Origin: Ophthalmolycus amberensis
Taxonomy: Eukaryota > Chordata > Actinopteri > Perciformes > Zoarcidae
Assembly (NCBI GenBank): GCA_024529925.1
Contig: JAFEUB010001039.1
Coordinates: 310,001 to 374,000 of the forward strand
DNA: 64,000 nt
Reading direction: 5' to 3'
The notes beneath the pieces were generated by a model that saw only the letters and a program-made list of their open reading frames with translations, was not told the DNA's origin and ran no database searches. Numbering within the stretch: the first letter of the stretch is position 1; each line of letters opens with the position of its first letter. Positions 1-13,180 of this stretch are shown here, in pieces. The position numbers and the translations under genes are program-made.

Positions 1-1751
1 CAAGTATTCAACGTCGATCGTTTTTTGTATCCAAAGCAAAAACTCTCAAAAACTCTCAAATACTGAAAAGCTGGCTTCAAATGCCTGGTGAGATTTGTAA
101 TCTTGTTTCTATAGTTCCTGAATTAATGTAGCTAGTTTATGGATATTGTATGTTGCCTGTACACCTGCTTGAATGTAGATAACATGGAACATTTGAGACT
201 TTTGCCTTCTTTTGTTAAATCAAAAAAGGGGTTTTGCATGAAAAAAAAGTATATTCTTCAAAGTAAGGTACTAAGAAAAAGTATGATTTAGTTATCTGCA
301 CTGAAACGGAAGTGGTGTGACAGCACTAGCAATTCCATAGTTTAAAAGGTATCCAATCTTATTAAAAACATTTTTTAATTAACCTCCAGTCCTGCTTTGT
401 TTATATTGTTATTCCTGCTTTCTCAGCAGCACTGACACATGTGAGCTGTGAGTAAGTATTGGTTCTCGCTGTGAGACATTTGCCACGGAGGCTGTGAGTC
501 ACTGGCGTTTCTTGTTGACTGAATACCAAATCTGCCTAGTCAATGTAAACAGGTAGACAGTGGTTGATTATGCATGGCCTGCCTGATGGCAGAAAACACA
601 GAGAGAAGAGGAGAGATGAGACGAGATGGGGGTGAAAGAAAGGGAATCTCTTGATGTTCAAGTATAATTCAGGAATGTATTTAAATATGCTGGGACAGGG
701 ATTCTTCTTGTTCTCAGTAACAACACGTGTTCTGACAAAGGAGGAGGGGGAAAGCAGTCCCACACAAAGTCTCTTGACCCCTGACCTCTTGCTCTACTAT
801 GGCCTGTAGACTTTCAACTCGTGATCTCATCCCCGAGGACCTATTACACCGCGCCATCCTGTTTAAATTACACTGGAGTTAAGGCTCTCCATACTTTGTG
901 TTGCTGCTGCAATATACATGCAGCGGAAGTCCCCCACTAAGCTGAAACTCTTTGACCTCATTTTGAGGCTGTGGAAGATGATGTGTTGCATCGTCTTCGA
1001 CTCAACTAGTCGTAGTAAACACCTTCAATCCGTTTGACTCAGCTTACATTTGGTCCTCGTGCTGCTTTCTTCCTACATCAATAAAAGCTTCATACAACTA
1101 GATTATGTGGTGCATGTTCAAGTGAAACACGGCTGACTTTTCATTTCTGAGTGGTTTGCTCTCAAACTGTGGGGGGATGAGTTGTTATGTAACCACGGAT
1201 GCTATGATCCAAATATAGCAGCCATTAGGGGATTAGCTCCGGGCCCAGCAGGCTTGGCTAGGCTCGGCTTTGCCGTGGCCCCGTATGGATGTCTTTGCCG
1301 CTGGTTGGCTCCTGCCCTCCGCACCAGTGTCCACTGTTATCACGAGAAATTGATGTGCACCAAACCGACAGCAGAGATAACATCGTAGCCGGCCAGTGCA
1401 TTACACAGACATGCTCCCTCCCATCACCGGAGGAGCATCTATCTGTACCTTGACTTTGTGGACTTTGTGACTGAAACTTCTACAGTTTGGCTTCACAGCA
1501 TGTGTTGTCATTATTATTCATTTAAGCTATGTATTATGTATCATGTATATGTATGACGATTTGACAAATGTGTCCAGTAGAGGTTCTTCCATAATGTTTG
1601 CAGATGACGCAACAATTGCTCTTTTCCATATCAAAGTTGACTTGAGCTGCAACTACTATTTTCACTATCGTTTAGTCTGGTGATTGTTTGTAAGATGTCC
1701 TTCGTACAGTATTTCCTAACTCTGTAGATGAAGTCTTCAGATGTCTTGTTT

Positions 1752-1752
1752 A

Positions 1753-1825
<73 letters not shown>
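1752..1825. repeat. Compound (CT)n(AT)n microsatellite
   Basis: A CTCTCT run passes directly into a long ATAT run. Three overlapping open frames here (reading YIYIYI or SLSLSL) are artefacts of the repeat. Confidence 0.95.
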
Positions 1826-1831
<6 letters not shown>

Positions 1832-3117
1832 CACTTTTTATGGTGTACATTTTCAAAAACATTTGTTTTACTCTGTTAAACTTCTTGCTTATTTTATTTA
1901 AGAATCGTTTTCCAAATATATATTTTTCTATATCAACCATCATTTTGTCTTTTTTTCAAACTACCTCACAGATTAACTGATATGGTTAGAATTCTTCCTG
2001 TAGAGGCGATCTCATTAATCAACATTAAATTCTATTATTTGTACATCTTTTCTTTTTCCAACTCAAAGCTTAATGTTGGAGCTCGACTATTCAGCCTTTT
2101 AAAGGTCGAAGCATCAGCCCACTTGAATATATACACTGAAGAAGTTTGTGATTCCCTCCGTGTTCGCTGAGGTATTTTAGTCCGAGATACTTGTGTATGT
2201 TTTGACAGTCGCTGCCTTGTGGTGCAGGCAAACTTGTTCGGCGTGTTGAGTGGGATGTGTTGATTGGACAGTGTTAAGCAGAAGGTGATAAAGCAACGTG
2301 GTGAGTTGTGGACAATGATTACACCATCGCCTCTTTCCTCTTCATAGCCACCATTCCGTCTGCCTTCTCAAGTGTTTTTGTACCTTCAATGAAACTTTTA
2401 GTTGAGTCCTAATCAGTCCAGTTAATTGGCCTCTTTGGTATCCTCTACTGTTCCCATAATGCAGACAGACTCAGACATGCTGTGCTAAATAAATCAGGCT
2501 CAACACAACAACACAGACTGCAGGTATCCTACAGTGGGGCCACTTTGACCTTCTTCTGTGTATGGTTTATAAATGCTGAGAGACAACAGGATCAATGACA
2601 CTCTAGCACACACAGGATGAAATATTTAACAGGATGATGAATATTTCAGTGGCAGGTGCGTATATTGTTTCGAGGGAAAGGTTAATATCCTTGCAGACAG
2701 ACTGCTAAATATACACCCAGAGGGAAAACACAGCAGTGAAGGCATGGTCTCTCCTCACCGTTTGTTTCTCACATCTTTGTTTTCCTCTCCGAGCATCATC
2801 AGCCGTCTTCGTCCCAAGTCTTTTTTCAATGATCATCCCCCTTCTTTTTTGTTTCTTTCCTTTCCATGATAACTGGGTTTGTCTAAAACTCGAGTCTTGA
2901 AATGTCAACAATGGAGGGTATTAGCCGGTGTATGTGCCGATGGGCTCTCCACCTGAATGGTCCATTGTGTCTTGAGGCGCTGACCCCAGACCTCCACTGT
3001 TGTGTGAAGGCCCACTGACAGAGAAACAACAATCTTCTGCAGACCGTTTTGGTCATTGTGTAAGGATTACAGATACTAGAACCTAAAAGCACAACTCGGA
3101 GACAAGATACAAGTTCA

Positions 3118-3440
3118 GTTCTTTTACTTGAGTTCAGGCAGTGTCAAAACCGGGAGGTCAGTCAAACAGGCAAACAAATCCAATAAGGGGCAGGCAAAAA
3201 TCCAAGGCCGAAAACAGGCAGATCATGAACAATATAAAGATACGCTGGAGAACTTGGCAATAACACAAAAGACAATCTGGCAGGGAACAAGTGCAAGTGA
3301 GGGGACCTAAATAGTGAGGGCTAATGAGGGGATGGGCTGCAGGTGAGATGGGTGTGGAGGACCAGGTGAGGGGAACGAGAGATGATCGGGTGTGAATGGT
3401 AGGATCTGAAATGACAGGAGAGTTAGTAAAACAAGCAGAC
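3118..3440. repeat. Possible interspersed repeat
   Basis: The purine-rich style (CAGGCAAACAAATCCAATAAG, AACACAAAAGACAATCTGGC, GGCTAATGAGGGGATGGGCT) resembles the ends of common teleost transposable elements. I cannot name a family, and no terminal repeats or target duplication were confirmed. Confidence 0.35.
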
Positions 3441-3877
3441 AGGATGAAAACAAACTAATATGAAGGGGAATTTGTGACACATTGTGAATTATATGTTGAA
3501 GAAATGACAAATCATAAAGACAGAGTACTCTCATGAAACAGATTAAGTGAGTTTAGCTGATTCATTTTCATGTTGAGCCTACTTTTTTCATACTAGACGA
3601 TGTCAATCTTGGTTGATAATCTCATTGTCAGTTAATAGGATGCAGCTGTTGTGAGCAAAACTGATTTATGATCTTTTCGACCTGAAATGAGTTGCTGTGT
3701 GCATCTGCTAGAGCGACTGAAATGAGGTCGTTACTTGTCTGATTAGAAGATACTGAGGCCTTAATGTGCCCTTCTTCGTTTCTTGAGTTGAAACTACAGC
3801 TTGGATTATTCTAGAAGAGACATCATTTTCTCACTCATTTTGTGAGTTTCCCTCGTTCTCCTCCTCTTTATCTGCAG

Positions 3878-6800
3878 CTGATCTCCGTGGTGCCCGCCAC
3901 CTCCTCACTTCCCAGCATTCCTTGCCTGGGATCCCGGTGGCCTTGAAACAATCCATTGACCTGCGTACATCCATGGACGGGAAGTACAAGGAGATTGCTG
4001 AGGTTAGTACTTTATTATTAACCTAAAAGATAATAATAATAATAATAATAATACATTTTATTTATATTGCGCTTTTCAAAATTCTTTACAAACACTAAAA
4101 TCATCATAAAAAAGCTAAACACATTCGTCACACATTAAAAGCAGTTCTGTAAAGGTGGGTTTTGATTTGTGATTTGAATATTAAAGATTTACTTTAAAAT
4201 GACTTGTGGCTATATGTGTAGACTTTCATAATGTTGTTTACTGTCTCTGTGAAGGAGCTGTTCTCACGCACTCTGGCAGAGAGTGAGATGCGCAGCGCCC
4301 CTTATGAGTTTCCAGAAGACAGCCCCATAGAACAGCTGGAGGAGAGACGTCATCGCCTTGAGCGACAGATCAGCCAGGATGTGAAGTAAGTGAAGAGAAG
4401 GAGGTTGTTAGTTTAATATACCAACATCTGTGGCTGTATTTGCAACGAGACTCTGCTCTAATGATCCGAAAGCTATAATAACGACGAGCCTCTCTGTTCT
4501 CAGGTTTGAACCGGACATCCTCCTGCGAGCCAAACAGGAGTTCATGAAGACTGACAGTGCCAGTGATCTCGAGTGAGTGTTTCCTCTGGCTACAGGCAAC
4601 AGTTGTGTCATTATGCATTGAACACTTAACAGAAAGTACCAGAATAGAAAATAGTTTAAGTAATTATTTTGTTAATCTCTTATCAGATACCTGAAAGAGC
4701 AGAGCCAAGCTTTTGACCTGGAGAGACAACCGGTTCCAGAGAAAGAGTACCAGCGAGTCGCTATTTCTGGAGAGGAGAAATGTGGGGTAAGTCAGAGTAC
4801 CAGTGATGTAGGGACGATTGGAAAAGAAAGTATTTCTTACCAGAAGCACATTGTGGTGTTTCTCACAATTAAGTAACACCTCCTCTCTGAAAAGGACACC
4901 TTCTTTTCTTTCAACTTGATTCCTTTTCATTCTATTGTTCTTCTATCAAGGTTCCCTTCACAGATCTGTTGGATGCAGCCAAATGTGTGGTGAAGGCTCT
5001 GTTCATCAGGCAGAAGTATATGGGTCTGTCGCTGCAGAGTTTCTGCGTCACCACCGCTCGTTGCCTTCAGGAGCTGAGTGAAAGACCTCTGGACTTGGAT
5101 ATATATGAGGAGGAGATCACAGAGACCTCAGCCACTGCAGGTGTATACACATGTACACATCTACACCACCATCCTCATATACTGGGCACAAAACATCATT
5201 CATCACTTAACAAACAGGAGGCCCTGACTTGTGCTGAAACGATTAGGCAATGAAATTATTCAAAAAATATTCTCCAACAACTATGATAATTGATTAATCA
5301 TAAAGTATTTATGTAATTTATAATTTTCTCGTTCCAGCTTTTCATATTTGAGGATTTTCTGCTTTTCTTTGTTGTCGTTGTATCATTGCAAGTTGTATAT
5401 TTTTGGTTTCTGAGATTCCTTGAGCTCTGGAACTTTGTGTTGGGCACCTTTTATGCCATTTCCTTACATTCAATAACACAATAATAATATTAATTCATTT
5501 TTGTAGTCCAAAATCTCAAATCACAAATTTGCCTCAAACTGTTCTGTATAAGACATCCTCTGTCCTCAGACCCTCAATGCGAATGAGGAAAACCTGCAAA
5601 AAAAAACAAATTGAGGAGGGATCCCTCCTCCAAGACAAAAACAGCAGCAAAATTGATTGATTGAACTCAAAACAACAGTCAACACCCCTCCCAGTATAAC
5701 CTACGGTGGCCTTCAGGAAGCGTAGAAACGCAAAAGGCCCTCTCCAGAGCCGGTGTCTGGTTTGTCCGTTCTGAGCAGCAGTCGAAACATGACGGTGCAA
5801 CATTGTGGATTAAGTAGAGAGAACCTGTTCCCTATGTAGATACGAAGGGCTCATTCTAAGCTAACAAGAAACACAATGATTCTTAGTTTCAGGTGATTAT
5901 ACACCAATGAAAATAGTTATGAATATGATATTCCATTTCTGCCAATCGATCCCCCGAAGTCCTACATACTGGTTCTTATATGGGAATGCAAGTCATGTCC
6001 AGTGTTGTGTGCCGTACTCTCATTAAGATCTAATCTGGCACACCCACGGATTTCATAATCCATCTGTCCACCTCCACCTCTTACCGAGCTGTCACAACGT
6101 GCAGGCTGTTTAAATCTGACCTTAGTTGCATGTGCGTTCCCACCTCGTTCAGAGCCGTGACACAGTGCGCCGTTCTGTTTCCTCTCAGATGCCACAGTGC
6201 ACCCATCTGCTTCTGAAACGCACCCCTATGAGAACCAGGACCCTGCCGGCATGCCCCATGACGTTGGTTACGGCTGCAAGATGGTGGATGGTGTCATGCA
6301 TGTGTACACGACGAGGAACATTATGGAGAAGTGAGCTATTTATGAGGAATCACTTGCATGCTTTATGTTGTAGTCCTCCATGTGGTTGGATGTTTTTAGA
6401 CTTACACCTTTATTTGTTGGTAGCGGAGACTTTCCTGCTTAAGTTTTGATGTTGCCAACAGGAGCACAGAGCTGGACCTGCCGTATCCAGACCTGCAGGA
6501 GTATATCGCTGATATGAACGTGATGATGGCCCTCATTATCAACGGACCAGTGTATGCTTCCTTATTATTGATCACAGAACAGTGTGTATAGATGTTAGAT
6601 TGTTTTGTTGTTGTTTTAATGGTGATAATGGACTGTTCAAATTGTTTATCACAAGACTTTCTGGTCTCTGTACTTTTTGAACCATCTGAACCACATTTTC
6701 AATCTCTCTCAGAAAGTACCAACTACTTGTTTTTGTTTCCCTATGCTACAGAAAGTCCTTCTGCTACCGTCGTCTGCAGTATCTTAGCGCCAAGTTCCAG

Positions 6801-8549
6801 ATGCACATTCTGCTGAATGAGATGAAAGAGTTGGCAGCACAGAAAAAAGTCCCACATCGCGACTTTTACAATATCCGTAAGGTGAAGTTGGCGGCTGTTT
6901 CTACTGAGCCTAATCAAAATTGTTTATCCAGAACCAGACTCCAATATATAACTTCTTTGTCTCATTTATCTGTTTTTACAGGTGGACACACACATTCACG
7001 CTTCATCCTGCATGAACCAGAAGCACCTTCTGCGTTTTATCAAAAGGGCAATGAAGAAGTATCCGAAGGAGATTGTGCATGTAGAAAGAGGCAAGGGTCA
7101 GACGCTCATGGAGGTGTTTGAGACCATGAACCTGACCGCCTTTGACCTGAGCGTGGACACCCTGGACATGCACGCAGTGAGTAACGGCCATGATGGACAG
7201 ACAAAAAGATAATCAGTGGTTAAAAACTGGACAAAAATGTTAAAAAGACGAATGTTGATTCAACCAGACAACAGCATCAGATAATTGAGAGACTCTGTTT
7301 TTTAACTCTTCTTGCAGGACCGTAACACTTTTCATCGCTTTGACAAGTTCAATGCCAAATACAACCCCATTGGCGAGTCCATCCTGAGAGAGATCTTCAT
7401 CAAAACAGACAACCACATCGAGGGGAAATACTTTGGCCACATTGTTAAGGTGCTCACTTGCTCTTTAAAAAATGCCGTTACCACTGTTAGCTGCAGAACG
7501 AGTGCATGAGACACTGGCGCCATCTGCTGATTGATTGCGTCACTGCTTTTTAGGAGGTGATGGCAGACCTGGAGGAGAGCAAGTACCAGAACGTGGAGCT
7601 CAGGTTGTCGATCTACGGACGCTGCAGGGACGAGTGGGACAAACTGGCCAAGTGGGCTGTAACGCATCAGGTCTACTCCGGCAATGTGCGCTGGCTTGTG
7701 CAAGTGCCAAGACTCTTGTGAGTCGCTAAGCATCATTGAAATATCTGCAGCATACATAAGTAAATTTCATCAACACAACCATGAGTCACTTCTTCGTTTG
7801 CATTTCTCTCTCAAAGTGACGTCTACCACACGAAGAAACAGCTGTGCAACTTCCAAGAGATGTTGGAGAATGTCTTCGTGCCTCTGTTTGAGGTTACAGT
7901 GAACCCCCGCAGCCATCCAGAGCTGCACCTCTTCCTTCAGCACGTATGAAGTCTTTGCTGTAACATCACGAATTTGTATTATTCACATGTCGCCAGAACT
8001 CAAAGGGTTTCATGGATCGCTTGTCGGTTCCTCACACAGGTTGTGGGTTTTGACAGTGTGGATGATGAATCGAAACCAGAGCAACATATCTTCAACCTGG
8101 ACAGTCCGCTGCCGGTCAACTGGACAGAGGAGGACAACCCGCCCTACTCCTACTACCTCTACTATATGTATGCAAACATGGCCGTGCTGAATCACCTGCG
8201 CAGGTACATAATCTACTTTCCATTTTTTCATTTTTTATTTTTAAAATGTGTTAAATATCCAAGACAAATTGCAGTTTAAATGCAAATAATAATAATAATA
8301 ATAATAATAGAGCAACAACTTTTGAAATGTCAGTTTTTCTTTCGTTTCCTTCACATTTTTCCAGCTACAAAACACAATACATAAAAACACAATTATTTGA
8401 GAGTGAGGGAATATTTTGCATGTAAATATTTTGGAATGGAATAGATTGAATAACCTTATGACATTAACTATTAATTACAGGACTAATTTATGAAAGATTT
8501 AATTTTGAATGCATCCTCAACTGATTTGATAGCAAATTGTATATATACA

Positions 8550-8586
<37 letters not shown>

Positions 8587-10487
8587 GGGGGGGGGTACAG
8601 GGTAACAAACAACAAAATAAACTCTTATACGAGACGGCTGTTCATCTATGCAGACCATACTTTGCCTGATGTTTACACCTCAAACAAAGCTGAAATCTGT
8701 TGTCTCCCTTTAATCCGCTGAAGTCACCTCCTGGTCTCTGTGTCTGTTGTGTTGCAGGCAGCGAGGGTTTCCCACGCTCGTCCTGCGTCCTCATTGTGGG
8801 GAGGCGGGGCCGGTCCATCACCTGGTGTCTGGTTTCATGCTGTCAGAGAACATCTCCCATGGGCTGCTGCTCAGGAAGGTGTGGCCTCAATATCACAACT
8901 CTAATCAGACTTTATTAGTCCAAGAGTTTGTGAAGAATTGATGATTCTAGTAATAGATAATCTAACTGTTTCTTCAGCTGAGTAATACTTGAGTTTTAAT
9001 GTTACTTCTTTAAAGGCTCATGGAAAATTAGGGCTGTGGTATTAATCTACTCCTAGAGCATTGATTGTTTATTACAGCACACGTTATGCCTTATGGTCCT
9101 CCAGGCTCCTGTGCTGCAGTATCTGTACTACTTGGCCCAGATAGGTATCGCCATGTCCCCTCTCAGCAATAACAGCCTGTTCCTCAGCTACCATCGTAAC
9201 CCTCTACCAGAGTACCTGTCCAGAGGCCTCGTGGTCTCTCTGTCCACGGACGACCCTCTGCAGTTTCACTTCACCAAGGTCAGTGTACACCAGTCAATTA
9301 TTTTTATTAGATGGACAAAAAGCAATATCAAGCACTTTAAATGACAGTTATAATTCTCAGTATTTTTATAATATCACACCCAATTTTTTTAACAACTTAT
9401 TGCCAGCATTGAATTGAATTAGATACATTGAATGTGTCTAATTGCTTCTCTAAATGGTAGTTTACATTGTAACTGGCAGAGTCTGCTTTCGAACACATGG
9501 GAAATTCACAGAAACTGATGAACACATGTCCAGGATTAAAGCTGCTGAATGCACATATTTCTAATATTGCAGAGGACAATATTTGATCACAGCTTTAGCA
9601 TTATGACATCTGAAGACCCTGTTGACTGTCTTCTTAATAAAACAATGTCAGATGATGAATCCTCTTCGCCCCCAGTTGGGCTTCTGGTTTGACTTCTGGC
9701 CACTCCAGGTGTCTTTCATTCCACGAGTGGTCAATACACATCTTATTTGAGACAGAATTTCTGGGACCATGTCATTAAAATCCACTTGCTGTTATCACAA
9801 CTATCTAAAGATGTTTCCTAATCCAAAAATGTCAAAGAACGGTATGGCCGACCTGCAGTAATACATTTAGACAGCTCAGTTGCAAGACAAATAGTATGTT
9901 GTAATTAACTTTTTAACCTCCCCCATACCTATGTTTACTAAAATTAGGTTATTTATAGATTTTAATGAAAATGCTACATTGTATAAGATGGTCAAGGAGC
10001 CGTGTATGACTTAAAGTGATATTTATTCTGTGCTGTGTAGGAGCCCTTGATGGAGGAGTACAGCATTGCTGCTCAGGTGTGGAAACTGAGCTCCTGCGAC
10101 ATGTGTGAGCTTGCCAGAAACAGCGTGCTGATGAGCGGATTCTCTCAAAGGGTAATTATCTTTATAGCACAAAACACGTTATCCAGTTTTACTGTCTATA
10201 ACTACAAAACTCCCTCCTCAGTCGATTGTTCTGCAGACAGTATGTTTAATTTCGCTCCTCTCCTGTATCAGGTGAAGAGATCCTGGCTCGGCCCACATCA
10301 CAACAAGGAAGGGCAGGAGAGTAATGACATCAGGCGCACCAACGTTCCTGACATCCGTGTGGGGTACCGGTATGAGACCATGTGTGAGGAGTTGAATTTA
10401 ATCACACAGGCCATTCGCACAGACGAACTGGATACCATCGAGGAAGAGGGGAGTCTGTGTATGGGAGCTGGGCAGGGAGAGAAGTGA
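3878..10487 (+). CDS. ampd2: AMP deaminase 2, 3' seventeen coding exons (N-terminus not in view)
   Basis: This gene encodes AMP deaminase (AMP to IMP plus ammonia; cytosolic purine-nucleotide cycle). Coding exons: 3878-4002, 4255-4385, 4504-4572, 4687-4786, 4951-5140, 6189-6330, 6462-6551, 6752-6881, 6982-7176, 7318-7449, 7554-7717, 7817-7943, 8040-8203, 8758-8878, 9105-9278, 10041-10151 and 10272-10487. All junctions are GT-AG and the phase is consistent throughout, giving 792 visible residues. The first visible exon reads DLRGARHLLTSQHSLPGIPV, which matches the vertebrate AMPD2 isoform. Zinc and catalytic motifs are present: VDTHIHASSC (exon 9) and SLSTDDPLQFHFTKEPL (exons 15-16). The C-terminus is NDIRRTNVPDIRVGYRYET followed by an acidic tail. 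The first exon starts inside a codon, so upstream exons must exist; I found none in 1-3877. The assignment to AMPD2 rather than AMPD1 or AMPD3 rests on this sequence and on the downstream GSTM-EPS8L3 neighbours. Confidence 0.95.
5560..5975. repeat. Probable teleost interspersed repeat in ampd2 intron 5
   Basis: The stretch with GGTGGCCTTCAGGAAGCGTA, GCAAAAGGCCCTCTCCAGAG, GGTTTGTCCGTTCTGAGCAG, GGGCTCATTCTAAGCTAACA and CCAATCGATCCCCCGAAGTC matches, from memory, a non-coding repeat common in percomorph genomes. Boundaries are approximate. Confidence 0.5.
8552..8595. repeat. (GT)n plus G-run microsatellite
   Basis: About sixteen GT units are followed by a run of G in ampd2 intron 13, next to a (AAT)n run at 8286-8310. 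Both are likely length-polymorphic. Confidence 0.9.
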
Positions 10488-11345
10488 ACAGGCACTACAA
10501 CACAAACACTCTCGACATTCCCTGTTCTCACATCAGGACTTTGTAAAGATTTGCATGTCGACATATCACACCTGTGAAAAGAGAAAAGCTTTTACCGGTA
10601 CACAAGGCAATTTTGAGAATTGCTACTGTGGCAGTATGAGAGAGGACCTATAATCTGTGCACCCGAGGTGTTTACTTCCTTTAGTTTCTTGCGTCAATCT
10701 TTGTGTAATTTGTTCGTGTCAATTTCACGTTGTCTCTCGATGTATTCATTTTTAAATAATAAGATATTCGTGGTTTGAGACATCATTTTGTCAGAGTTTC
10801 TGTACAGAGTCTGTAGTTCCTGTACCAAGCATTTAATAATATTGACATTCAAGATTCAACCCTTTAATAATACTTAAAAACTTGATACTACACTGACCGA
10901 CTAAAGCAGGAAGACGACCTGGAACAATTTTTCAAAGTAAAGAGTCTCGAGCTACGTACAGGGCTGTAGCTACCATTGAGGTCATGCACTTGGTATCATT
11001 TCAGGAAATTTTGAAGGTTTTAGTGACCATGGGGGAGGTTACTTTCTGAAGTTTAAAAACGGGTGGAAAAAAAATCCTATTATAGACTCCAATCTATTTG
11101 GAAGTGTGGAGAAGGTTTTGAAACCTCGCACTGCATGATTTGTTGTTTGTATGGTTGACATTTCCTAGTGTTATTATCCACAGCACAATAGCTTCTGCTG
11201 TATAACTGGCAGAGAAATCGACATCTTCTGTATTCCTTCTACTGGTAATGATGACATATTTCCCACAGCTGTTTTGCGTCATATGGTTGTTGGGCTTGTT
11301 TTTACAGTCCTTACAGGTATTCAGTAGAGCTGCATGTGTGCTCCT

Positions 11346-11795
11346 CAATATTTGTTTCTGGTGTGCAGTAATGCTACTCGGTTGTAGCATCTTATTATAC
11401 TAACTCTTATTTAATGATTGTTTCAGTCTGAACAGTAACTCTGTCCTTTACACACAGATATTAAAAATACATACATTTCAGAATCAGTGAATGACGCATG
11501 ATCTGTTCCTTCCGCTTTTCCTCTTTGCACAAAATTGCGACGTTGTTGGAAAAATATTTTTGAGAACTGAAAGTCGACTAACTTGACACACCATTTTCAA
11601 ACTCCTGCCTTAAGTCTGGGTCTTGATGTTGTCTCTGGGGTTTCTTGTTGCTATTCAAAAGCCCTAAGTGTCCCTCCAAGAGAACTGTATGTGCTGTTTG
11701 TGAAATATAATTTAATTGCATTTGTGTCTAAGAAAAATAAATGTTCATATTGGAGTGCTTGACTAGCTGTCGTTTTTACATCCCAGAAAGCAAAT
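11346..11795 (+). repeat. Copy 1 of a duplicated ampd2 3'UTR-end segment
   Basis: This segment runs from CAATATTTGTTTCTGGTGTG to TCCCAGAAAGCAAATGA and is recognisably repeated in the same orientation at 13181-13625. The order of shared blocks is the same: TGTGCAGTAATGCT, CATACTAACTCTTATTT, TCCTTTACACACAGATATT, GCATGATCTGTTCCTTC, GAGAACTGAAAGTCGACTAA, TGTGTCTAAGAAAAA. This copy holds the probable ampd2 poly(A) signal. Confidence 0.85.
11736..11741 (+). terminator. Probable polyadenylation signal of ampd2
   Basis: An AATAAA hexamer lies about 1.25 kb after the ampd2 stop codon, near the end of a non-coding stretch that I read as its 3'UTR. No closer canonical hexamer stands out. The equivalent position in the diverged duplicate downstream reads AAAGAAA instead. 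Confidence 0.5.
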
Positions 11796-12039
11796 GATAT
11801 ATAATAGTTTAAACTATACTAGATAGTTTGTCAGCAAACACCTTTAAAAGTGAGGTGTCTTTTGTTTATACGAGTGCTGTGCGGGGGATCGTATCGCCTT
11901 ACCCCTATTATCCGCTTGCAGTGTGCACTGGTATCACTTGCATGCGCCTGTTTTTATTATTTGCGGAGGGTGTGACATTACGTGAGACTATATGAAACGA
12001 TCCATTTAGCTGATATTGTTTCAAAAATGAAATGGTCTA

Positions 12040-12590
12040 TTGTTGAAAGAATAGTATGCCATACAAATGTCAAAGTATGTCGAAATAAAGTCACATTATG
12101 TTGTAAAAAGTCTTTAAAAAGTCATGGTATTGTATGGCTTAAAAAGTAATATTATAGTATGTCAAAAAAATTCATAAAAAGTAATTTCATGGTATGTGAA
12201 AAAAAATCCTTGCATAGTATGTCGATAAAAATCATAAGTCATATCATATGTTGTAAAAAAGATTTGAAAAGTCATTGTATTGTAAGTTGAAAAAATTCAT
12301 AGTATAGTATGTAAAGAAAGTCATGAAAAAGTCGTAGTATATAAAATAAAAAGTTGAAAAAAAGCTATATGTCGTAAGTCTTTAAAAAGTCATGGTATTG
12401 TATGGCTTAAAAAGTCATGTCATAGTATGTCGAAAAAATTCATAGTATAGTACGTATGTAGAACAAAGTCATGAAAAAGTCATAGTATAGTATGACGTAA
12501 AAAGTCATTAGAAAGTCAGAGTATAGTATGACAATACAAATCATAAAAAAGTCATTGGATAGTATGTCAATAGAAGTCCTCGACTTTTTA
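12040..12590 (+). repeat. Degenerate tandem array of GTCATAGTATAGTATGTC-like units
   Basis: About 550 bp consist of imperfect repeats of units such as AAAAAGTCATGGTATTGTAT, TATAGTATGTCGAAAAAA and TTCATAAAAAGTCAT. Spacing is irregular, roughly 30-45 bp. The array sits between the two copies of the ampd2 3'UTR segment. No coding potential is visible. Confidence 0.8.
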
Positions 12591-13180
12591 TGATTTGACG
12601 CAAGATGGGTAAGTGTCAAGAGACCATGCTCTAATTTAGGGTGTGATCTGTTGCCTTTGTCTGTGCTGCCATGCCAGTACATTTGTTTGGACAAGTCTCC
12701 TAGTTTGAGATCATGCTGACACAGCAGTATGTTTGTTTGTAATGGTTATGCCAACTCATTTTAGATGACTTATGATTGATATTCTTATAAGTTATGACTA
12801 CATACCATGCATTCTGATTTAATGTGTTTGTGACTTCCTGTCAGATCCTGATACATTGTTTTGGAGCTGGGTGTTATGGGCTGCTCACCTTTGTGAAAGT
12901 CAAACCCAGTAAGTAAGGCAAGCTGTATTATTTTAAAGAAAGTGGTTTAGTTTAGATAATTAAGGTTTTTTTCAGCTGTATCACCCAGATTATAGTGTGC
13001 AGTTGCTTCTATCTGGATCAAACAGTCATGTGTAAATACACTTAATTGTATGTCCATTGTAATAATAAAGGTATGAAACTTTAATGTTTCTTGTCACCGA
13101 ATAATAACAATCAAACAGTGTTTGCAGTTTAGTACTGAGGCATGACATTTACGTGATATAGGCAATACTGTTGTTTCTGT

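Larger units (their letters stand above)
1..3877. other. Left-edge region: ampd2 upstream or intron sequence, no exon identified
   Basis: No exon is recognised. Contents are a (CT)n(AT)n microsatellite at about 1752-1825, a moderately GC-rich patch at 1225-1420, and a sequence at about 3118-3440 (GGCAGGCAAAAATCCAAGGC ... GGGCTAATGAGGGGATGGGC) that looks like a fish interspersed repeat. Because the first visible ampd2 exon begins mid-codon, this stretch is most likely intron or promoter of ampd2. Confidence 0.5.

Noticed and set aside
1575..1635. Short stretch reading SSIMFADDATIALFH, reminiscent of a LINE reverse-transcriptase YADD-box
   Set aside because: Only about 20 codons, no flanking RT motifs or 3' tail, and stops close by. 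It is too little to call a retroelement.
1631..1980. Several overlapping open frames rich in YIYIYI / SLSLSL
   Set aside because: They are translations of the (CT)n(AT)n microsatellite, with no conserved sequence on either side.
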